35,058 bases of DNA from Joostella atrarenae. Lineage in GTDB: Bacteria; Bacteroidota; Bacteroidia; Flavobacteriales; Flavobacteriaceae. Where the stretch lies: assembly GCF_021764745.1 (NCBI RefSeq), contig NZ_JAETXX010000017.1:1-35058 (forward strand), in the 5' to 3' direction. Positions 28,770 through 35,058 of this stretch are shown in pieces (the stretch's first letter is position 1; every line of letters begins with the position of its first letter). The translations under genes and the position numbers were made by a program. The notes under the pieces were generated by a model. The model had not been told where the DNA came from, ran no database searches, and worked only from the letters and a program-made list of their open reading frames with translations.

Positions 28770-31700
28770 TTATTTTTCAGGCCATATTTGCTGCAACGAA
28801 CCCGGCTGCCTTAAAAAGCCATTTTTCATAACCCCGTCAATAGATAAACTGTTCTCAATATCCAATAGTGGATTCTTGTTTAAAATCACCAAATCAGCTA
28901 ATTTCCCCTGTGCTAAAGAACCTAATTCCATAGATAGTCCCATAGCCGTAGCAGCTGCAATAGTTGAAGATGCCAAGGCTTCATATGGGCGCATACCTCC
29001 ACGAGCTAACAACCACATTTCCCAGTGCAACTCGATTCCGGGATAACCGGTATGGGAACCCGCCGTGATAGGCACTCCCTTTTTGAATAAACCGACATCC
29101 CGTATGGCGTAATCATACCCCCTAGAACCTTGCGGAAAAACAGTATCAAAATCTGCTTTTTCTCCTTGCCGCGAATCAGTTAGCAATCGGTCTCCAAAGC
29201 GATTTTTTATCGTCTCTGGATAATATGTCCGATCTTTATAATTAAATAACAACCTTTTAAAAGCGCCTGATTCTGTAATGAGTGTGGGAGTGATGCAGAT
29301 CTTTGAAGCCTGTATCAATTTTGATAGATCACCATGAATCGTTCCCAGAGAAAAACTGTGTTCCATCCCATTAAAGCCATCAAAAAAGATAGACTGGTTG
29401 CTTAAAGAACTATTATCCCGACTGTTATGCGCCGTAATCCGAAGACCTGCCTCCCGGGCAGCCCGCACCATCCACTGCCGCTCACCCCTGGGGTAATCAT
29501 CATGCACCTTAAATAAAATACCACCCATTTCCCGATAGGTATTGGCTTGAGCCAAAGCATCCTTATAAGAATCAAACCGCACCTCAAAAGAAGACATGGC
29601 AATGGCTCCGTATATTCTTGGAGCCAACATCAAACCAGTCTCCGAGAGTTCATGGTACCCATAATAATTATAAAAAAAAGCAGGGTTGCGACTCGTGGTA
29701 ACACCAAAATTTAAATCTTCCCGATACGCCCACCAATCTCTAGTTACCACCCCTTGCGGTAAGAACTCATGGGCATGCATATCAATCATCCCAGGAATGA
29801 TATATTTTCCGCTCACATCGATTACCGTTGCCTCTTTCGGAATCCTAACATTATCCACAGGACCAATATCTACAATACGGTTATTTTTAATCAGGACGGT
29901 TCCCCTACCTATAACAGAATCTTTATCCATAGTAATCAGTGTTCCCCCTGTTAAAGCCAGTATTCCTGCGGGTATTTTTTTGGGTACAGTAAAATCAATA
30001 GCTGTCAGGGTATCTAAATATTTCTTAGCCACTCGAATTGGAATCTTATTATTGGAAGGATTCTTAACAGCTTCTTTAAAAGCCATAGATATATCTGCCT
30101 GTATTATCCTATTCCCAGAAACCCAATGCAATTGTTGACTGTCTGAACTCCATTGCAAGTCCACACCCCCGACTTGAACTGATAATTTTAAAATGGGAAC
30201 ATCCTTTATATCATGCGCTAAGGTTATAGGAAAAGTCCATCCTGGAAGTAGCGGTGCCGTATAAATATTATTTAAAAGATGATAGGCTACATACCGACCA
30301 TCCGGAGAGACCACCACCTGTTCGGTATCTGCATGGGTAATAGCCAAATCCTTCCGATCCCAAGTAAGACAATCAATAGCTTCCAGTACCCGTTTGCCCT
30401 TATCCTCCCTTAAATACATTAAATACCGGCCATCAGCACTAAAGGAGATTGAATTGTTCAGCCGAATAGCATCAGAGATTAAATGATCAGTGCCCGCTTT
30501 GAGATCCCATATATACAAGCTTCCTTTTGAAAAAGCTATAGGGCGATCAGATATTTTTTGATTGGTCTTAAATGCAGCAATACGATTTCCGTCAATAGAC
30601 CATTTGGGATGTGCATAGTAGCCTGAATCTTTAGTTATTTTTTTTACCTGCTCCCCCTTTAAGTCCGATATAAATAAATCTCCTTCCCGATTTTTCGGAT
30701 CAAAACTGACATAAGCTAATTTCTTTCCGTCCGGAGATAAATCCGGATGATAAACCCCTATATCCCAATCAATGATCGGACTGACCTTCTTACTTGTTAA
30801 ATCCATCCGGTAAATTTTTGATAAGGCAGAGAAAATCACTGTCTTTTGATCCGGCAGTATCGAAACATCCCTGATATACCGAACCTTTAGAGAGTCCTCA
30901 ATCGTATATTGAAATGGAATGGGCAATCTATGTTGTACCGCTACATTGGCATGAAACGGAATAATCACATCCGTTCCGGTTTGAATATTTATACGATGGA
31001 TTTTTCCCCCGTAACTGATCAAAATACTTTTAGAATCCGGAGTAAATACAAAACGAGGCCAATAAGAATTCCATCGATCCATATTTGACAATAGCTTTCG
31101 GTGGATTCCGGTTTTAAGATTTACAAGCTCCAGATTAATGGCGCCTCCTTTCTTGTCCGAAAATTCATATTTATTCACATAGGCCAGCCACCTTCCATTC
31201 GGGGAAAGCACCGGTCGGTTATACCAACTTGACTTTGGAGACAATTGTTGGGTATGCTTGCCATACGATGAAAAACATTGGATTCCGTTGGTATTAGAAC
31301 AAAGGGTATCTTTTCCCTTAAAAGACAACTCCCCTCGAAGGCCGATATCTAGATCAGCACTCCCCCTTTGGAGGTAGTATATTTTTCGATTAGCCAGAAG
31401 TGCCCCTCCATCGGGATGCCACTCCAAACCGGTTCTAAAACCTATAATCTTTTCATCGGTAAGTTTATGTTTGTTATTTCCATCGCTATCCATCAACCAT
31501 ATATTGGTGACTCCCCCTGCATCACTTAGATAGGCAATCTTAGTGCCATCATGAGAAAAAACCGCACCGCTGTTCCAGGCCATGCCCTCTGTCAGTTGCA
31601 CCGCTTCCCCACCTCCCACAGGAATGGTAAAGACCTGTCCGAGCAAATCAAATAAAATGGTTTGCCCATCCGGTGCTATATCCAAATTCATATCAGTACC

Positions 31701-31862
31701 TTCCTCTGTAGCTATGGTACTTTGTATAATTTCTGAATCAGACTGACTTGTCTCTAAGTCTATAGCAGATCCACATGAGATTATCATACCAAAAGAAAGT
31801 CCCCATAGTAGCACCCTAACCCAGACTGTGGCGTTGTAATATATGCTATGATGAGTACCCAT
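28770..31862 (-). CDS. Lipoprotein with TolB-like propeller fused to an amidohydrolase
   Basis: A 1030-residue exported enzyme. The lipobox is MIISC (C30). Residues about 60-600 carry repeated PD40/TolB-like units (MNLDIAPDGQTILFDLLGQV, KIAYLSDAGGVTNIWLMDSDG, HPDLSPDGKKLAYVSF). Residues about 630-1020 are a metal-dependent amidohydrolase with MIDMHAHE (H696, H698), ITAHNSR, GMEHSF, a late GSHTGYPG loop and the family end LGSLAQGKLADLVILNKNPL. Such fusions are annotated as amidohydrolases or peptidase-like enzymes; the substrate is not known. It overlaps susD by 17 bp, so it probably acts on what the SusCD pair imports. Confidence 0.88.
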   Translation of the reverse strand: MGTHHSIYYNATVWVRVLLWGLSFGMIISCGSAIDLETSQSDSEIIQSTIATEEGTDMNLDIAPDGQTILFDLLGQVFTIPVGGGEAVQLTEGMAWNSGAVFSHDGTKIAYLSDAGGVTNIWLMDSDGNNKHKLTDEKIIGFRTGLEWHPDGGALLANRKIYYLQRGSADLDIGLRGELSFKGKDTLCSNTNGIQCFSSYGKHTQQLSPKSSWYNRPVLSPNGRWLAYVNKYEFSDKKGGAINLELVNLKTGIHRKLLSNMDRWNSYWPRFVFTPDSKSILISYGGKIHRINIQTGTDVIIPFHANVAVQHRLPIPFQYTIEDSLKVRYIRDVSILPDQKTVIFSALSKIYRMDLTSKKVSPIIDWDIGVYHPDLSPDGKKLAYVSFDPKNREGDLFISDLKGEQVKKITKDSGYYAHPKWSIDGNRIAAFKTNQKISDRPIAFSKGSLYIWDLKAGTDHLISDAIRLNNSISFSADGRYLMYLREDKGKRVLEAIDCLTWDRKDLAITHADTEQVVVSPDGRYVAYHLLNNIYTAPLLPGWTFPITLAHDIKDVPILKLSVQVGGVDLQWSSDSQQLHWVSGNRIIQADISMAFKEAVKNPSNNKIPIRVAKKYLDTLTAIDFTVPKKIPAGILALTGGTLITMDKDSVIGRGTVLIKNNRIVDIGPVDNVRIPKEATVIDVSGKYIIPGMIDMHAHEFLPQGVVTRDWWAYREDLNFGVTTSRNPAFFYNYYGYHELSETGLMLAPRIYGAIAMSSFEVRFDSYKDALAQANTYREMGGILFKVHDDYPRGERQWMVRAAREAGLRITAHNSRDNSSLSNQSIFFDGFNGMEHSFSLGTIHGDLSKLIQASKICITPTLITESGAFKRLLFNYKDRTYYPETIKNRFGDRLLTDSRQGEKADFDTVFPQGSRGYDYAIRDVGLFKKGVPITAGSHTGYPGIELHWEMWLLARGGMRPYEALASSTIAAATAMGLSMELGSLAQGKLADLVILNKNPLLDIENSLSIDGVMKNGFLRQPGSLQQIWPEK

Positions 31863-33291
31863 CGTTCTGAGTCAGGTTAGGATTGGTAGTGATTTCCTGA
31901 AGTGGTATAGGGTACAAAGCATCCATGGGCTCCCACACTTTATCATAACTCTCCAATACTTCCTTACTACCACCAGAGCGTTTTAAATCCAGCCATCGGT
32001 GTCCCCATTCATTAAACAGTTCCAACCTGCGCTCCCGATACACTGCCTCCATCAACGATTCTTTATCGGTGAGCGGTAGTAAAGAAGCTGCTGCCCGACT
32101 TCTGACTTGGTTCAAGTCTTCCAATCCTAAGGCTAATTTCCCTTGCTGGATTCTGGCTTCCGATCTTATAAGATACTGCTCCGCCAAACGTAAGACCATG
32201 GAGTATTCTGAAAGTACCTCTGCATTTTTAACCTTATACTTATAACTAAAAGTATAAATACCGGAATCATCCGTATAATGACCGATCCAATGTTCACGCC
32301 TTAGATCAGTAGCTTCAAAAGCTGCCTCCAGTTCCTTGTTCATAGCCACAAAACTTGGTTTAGAAGTCAAAATCAATAGATTTCCTTCATTGGTGTTTTT
32401 TCCTCCAACCACCGGCATAAGCTGCCAAAGGGTTTCTCTGCTGTTCTTTAAAAAGACATCTTCCACAGAAGGTAAGCTGTATAAGTTCGCTTGTGAAATC
32501 ACTTCCCCGGCCATGGTCTCTGCTTCGGCCCACTGGCCACCGTAGAGATATACTCTGGCTAATAACCCCATAGCCGCAAAGCGGTTGGGGCGTACACGTT
32601 CACTGTTATAACGCTCATAAGTCTCAGGTAAAAACTCCACTGCTTTTTTTAAATCCTCCACCATAAACCCATAGATATTCGATGCCCCAGAGCGTCCTAA
32701 CAATTGATTGGTTGGGTAATCCGTAGTAGTAACCATCGGGACATCACCAAAGAGATTTGTCAAATAAAAATAGCAAAATGCCCGCACAAAATAGGCCTCT
32801 CCTTCTAATGGCTCACGTTCTTCAATATTTATATCTGGATTATCCCGTAAGCCTTCAAGTATCGCATTGCTTTTATAAATACTAGCATAGATATTATCCC
32901 ATAAGCCAGATCTGACAAATGAATTGTCAGCCGTCAGTGCTAAATTGTAAAACTCTCCATAGGTGCTCTGCTGCGTGTACAGTTCAAATTCATCTGCCGA
33001 TAATCCGCACAAAAAGCCTACACTTTGAGTAGCTCCACTAGCAAAGCCTATTGTAGACATCATACTACTATACATCCCTACTACAGCTGCATCCGCAGTC
33101 TCTGCTCCTTTAAAAACAGAAGTTCCCGAGATCAAATAGTCAGGATCTTCTAATTCAATCGAATCACAAGCTCCAAACCATATGCACATAGACAAAGTTA
33201 TTATATAAATGTGTCTTGGAGATTTAAAAAATTGGGCATCAAAGGTCCTTAGCCCCTTAAAAAAATGATATATTTTATAGTATACAAACAT
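31846..33291 (-). CDS. susD-like: SusD/RagB-type substrate-binding lipoprotein
   Basis: Surface lipoprotein that lids the TonB-dependent transporter and binds substrate. The 481 residues have a lipobox WFGAC (C42) behind an unusually long, basic N-terminal stretch. The SusD signatures follow: REPLEGEAYFVRAFCYFYLTNLFGDVP, PNRFAAMGLLARVYLYGGQW, and near the end LRLAEQYLIRSEARIQQG, DLNQVRSRAAA, YRERRLELFNEWGHRWLDLKR and YPIPLQEITTNPNLTQN. The long N-terminus is odd, and the signal may begin at a non-ATG codon. The susC stop is 12 bp upstream, and the amidohydrolase gene overlaps its 3' end. Confidence 0.93.
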   Translation of the reverse strand: MFVYYKIYHFFKGLRTFDAQFFKSPRHIYIITLSMCIWFGACDSIELEDPDYLISGTSVFKGAETADAAVVGMYSSMMSTIGFASGATQSVGFLCGLSADEFELYTQQSTYGEFYNLALTADNSFVRSGLWDNIYASIYKSNAILEGLRDNPDINIEEREPLEGEAYFVRAFCYFYLTNLFGDVPMVTTTDYPTNQLLGRSGASNIYGFMVEDLKKAVEFLPETYERYNSERVRPNRFAAMGLLARVYLYGGQWAEAETMAGEVISQANLYSLPSVEDVFLKNSRETLWQLMPVVGGKNTNEGNLLILTSKPSFVAMNKELEAAFEATDLRREHWIGHYTDDSGIYTFSYKYKVKNAEVLSEYSMVLRLAEQYLIRSEARIQQGKLALGLEDLNQVRSRAAASLLPLTDKESLMEAVYRERRLELFNEWGHRWLDLKRSGGSKEVLESYDKVWEPMDALYPIPLQEITTNPNLTQNDGYSS

Positions 33292-33303
33292 GATTTTTTT
33301 AAT

Positions 33304-35058
33304 TTAAAATGTTAATTGCACCCCTAACATATACTGTCGAAGGGTTGGTAATGAAGTACTCGAGGAAAATTCAGGGTTTAAACCGCTATACCCTGTAATG
33401 GTAAAGAGGTTTTGTCCCAATACATATAACCGCATATCCATTCCCGGGAGTGTATTCTTAGGAAGTGTATATGAAAGGGAGATATTTCGAAGCCTTATAA
33501 AAGAGGTATCTTCACGGGTGTAATTGCTTGTAAGTGCATCATAATAAGCGAAATAAGCATCTCCATAAGTGGAAGTGAGTTTTTGAACATCCGTTACATC
33601 TCCGGGTGATTGCCAGCGTTCCAATACTGCTACAGGTTGATTCGATATAAATCCCGGCGTAGAAAAAGCTAGCATTGAATTATACTGACGCTGTTTTACA
33701 AATTGAAAAAAGAAAGACAAATCCCATAGTTTGTATTCAAAACTATTGTCCAGTCCCCCAAAAAAATCAATTCCTATATCCCCCGTACTTATCAAATCAT
33801 CTGAAGTGGTTATACGACCATCATCATTTTGGTCTTTGACCTCATAGACTCCCGTATCGGGATTCACTCCGTAAAATTCATAGTTCTTTGTATCCAACAA
33901 GGAATGGCCAATAGTATAACTTCGGGCATAAGGCGATTGATCCAAATTAGGGTACTCTAGTAAATTATTTCTTAAAACTGATATATTAAAGTTGGTGTGC
34001 CAGTTAAAGTTTGCACCTCTTATATTATCGGTTTGAAGCTGAAATTCCCAGCCTGTGTTTTCAATGGTCGCAGGTAAATTTGCCTGTACCGAATTAAATC
34101 CAGTGATTCCCGGCAAAGGCAATCCCACCAGTTGATTTCCGGTGCGATTTCTAAAATAATTGGTGGTTAAAAAAATACGATCATTGAAAAAGCCCAGCTC
34201 TATAGCAAATTCCAGCTTGCGGTTGGTTTCCCATCCAAAATCAGCGTTTTTAGCTCGTATGGGAGTCAATCCACTGACTCCCTGATAGGGATAAATAGAA
34301 GTTTGCCACAAATCCATAAACTGATAATCCCCAATCTGATCACTTCCGTTAGTACCATAACTACCCCGTAACTTTCCAAAACTTAAAAATGGTAATCCCT
34401 TGTTAATAAAATCCTCATTGGAAAATAACCATGCCAAACCAACAGCTCCAAAATTGGCAAAAGCTTTACCCGGACCGAAGCGACTAGAACCATCCCTTCT
34501 TCCCGTAAGATTTATTATATAACGCTGGTTATAATTGTAATTCAGTCGGATAAAACCAGCCTTATACTCATATATATTTTCCTGTGACCTGCGTACCTGA
34601 ACCTCCGAAGCCCCTTGAAGGTTCTCTAACATTAAATCACTGGTATAGCCCGTACCGCGAACCACCAGAGTCCTATCAACCGACTTCTGAAAGGTGCCAC
34701 CGACCATGGCCTGTAACCGGTGCTCACCCCAAGACTTTTCATAAGCCAGCTGAGGTTCCAATATCCAGGTACTGCGGCCTCCGGTATTGACCGTTGAAGT
34801 TCGACGATTTCCTAAAGTATTAGGATTATAAGAAGATTGCGGGGTGGTTTGTACCTCATAGATATTCATGGTATTGTACCCAGCATTGAGTATTCCCTTA
34901 AGACCTTTAATAAATTCATAACTCAGATGCGCATTCGCATTGAAGGTCTCTATTTTAGAGGTATAGGTCTGGTAAAAATCAGCCATGGGATTATCCCAAG
35001 TGTTATCAGCCCAATTCAGTTCTCCGTTATCATTATATAAACTTGGTGCGTTCGGAGG
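33304..35058 (-). CDS. susC-like: SusC/RagA-type TonB-dependent receptor, C-terminal part
   Basis: The frame stays open to the window edge, so the ATG at 34986 is internal and the gene is truncated by the window. The visible 585 codons (561 after that ATG, plus 24 before it) are the C-terminal barrel half: WADNTWDNPMADFYQTY, then NLTGRRDGSSRFGPGKAFANFG, GKLRGSYGTNGSDQIGDYQF, GLTPIRAKNADFGWETNRKL, FNDRIFLTTNYFRNRTGNQL and the closing RLYVLGQNLFTITGYSG, LRQYMLGVQLTF. The outer-membrane barrel ending in phenylalanine is typical. The ligand cannot be read from this part; plug and TonB box are outside. Confidence 0.95.
   Translation of the reverse strand, partial: PPNAPSLYNDNGELNWADNTWDNPMADFYQTYTSKIETFNANAHLSYEFIKGLKGILNAGYNTMNIYEVQTTPQSSYNPNTLGNRRTSTVNTGGRSTWILEPQLAYEKSWGEHRLQAMVGGTFQKSVDRTLVVRGTGYTSDLMLENLQGASEVQVRRSQENIYEYKAGFIRLNYNYNQRYIINLTGRRDGSSRFGPGKAFANFGAVGLAWLFSNEDFINKGLPFLSFGKLRGSYGTNGSDQIGDYQFMDLWQTSIYPYQGVSGLTPIRAKNADFGWETNRKLEFAIELGFFNDRIFLTTNYFRNRTGNQLVGLPLPGITGFNSVQANLPATIENTGWEFQLQTDNIRGANFNWHTNFNISVLRNNLLEYPNLDQSPYARSYTIGHSLLDTKNYEFYGVNPDTGVYEVKDQNDDGRITTSDDLISTGDIGIDFFGGLDNSFEYKLWDLSFFFQFVKQRQYNSMLAFSTPGFISNQPVAVLERWQSPGDVTDVQKLTSTYGDAYFAYYDALTSNYTREDTSFIRLRNISLSYTLPKNTLPGMDMRLYVLGQNLFTITGYSGLNPEFSSSTSLPTLRQYMLGVQLTF

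Noticed and set aside
29686-30138. 150-codon open frame on the + strand inside the amidohydrolase gene
   Set aside because: Antisense to conserved amidohydrolase motifs; composition is typical of a shadow frame.
1-35058. CRISPR arrays, tRNA or rRNA genes, complete insertion sequences, integrase or att sites
   Set aside because: I read both strands and saw no regular spaced repeats, no cloverleaf, no transposase and no tyrosine or serine recombinase.

Overview
The window comes from a member of the Bacteroidota, most likely a marine or environmental Flavobacteriia. Evidence for this is the SusC/SusD pair, the DUF6520-type secreted peptide, Bacteroidota-type promoter motifs (TAnnTTTG), and a CTnDOT-like set of conjugation genes (TraE, F, G, I, J, K, M, N, plus RteC and BfmA). 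Most of the window, about 1 to 22.6 kb, reads as the core of an integrative conjugative element (ICE). No integrase, att site or tRNA is visible, so the ends of the element lie outside the window or cannot be located.

Layout. (1) 49-4579, + strand: single-stranded DNA-binding protein, RadC-like JAB protein, an AT-rich segment with oriT-like hairpins, then the mobilization module (BfmA, MobB-type relaxase, VirD4-like coupling protein). (2) 4629-9986, - strand: an AT-rich cargo island with a frame-disrupted lipoprotein, a decayed gene fragment, an AbiEii-type toxin with its small partner, and a two-gene set made of an LA2681-type HEPN protein and a PIN-like protein. (3) 10394-17174, - strand: a tightly overlapping transfer operon traE-F-G-I-J-K-M-N. 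(4) 17333-18069, + strand: an Amidase_3 wall hydrolase coupled to a 34-residue peptide. (5) 18073-21469, - strand: a three-helix membrane protein, an EEP-family protein with a degraded active site, a DnaC-like ATPase, a replication-type protein and an excisionase-type HTH protein. (6) 21733-22578: RteC, separated from the HTH gene by a region flanked by two near-identical palindromes. (7) 22604-26648, + strand: a LytTR regulator with a degenerate receiver, a 51-residue lipoprotein, and a TPR histidine kinase with its LuxR-type response regulator. (8) 26798-28746, + strand: MauE/DoxX-like protein, four-cysteine DUF6520-type peptide and a membrane-anchored protein of unknown function. (9) 28770-35058, - strand: SusC (cut by the window edge), SusD and a lipoprotein with a TolB-like propeller fused to an amidohydrolase.

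How the genes fit together. BfmA, relaxase and coupling protein would nick the DNA and deliver it to the channel built by TraE-TraN, with the amidase opening the peptidoglycan. RteC and the HTH protein probably control excision, and the DnaC-like pair probably supports replication of the excised circle. The HEPN/PIN and AbiE genes are cargo that may protect the host or the element. The two-component genes and the MauE/DUF6520/SusCD block look like a sensing, secreted-peptide and uptake region, which could be ICE cargo or flanking chromosome. The strongest candidate for an undescribed system is the HEPN plus PIN pair; the second is the MauE plus cysteine-peptide cluster.
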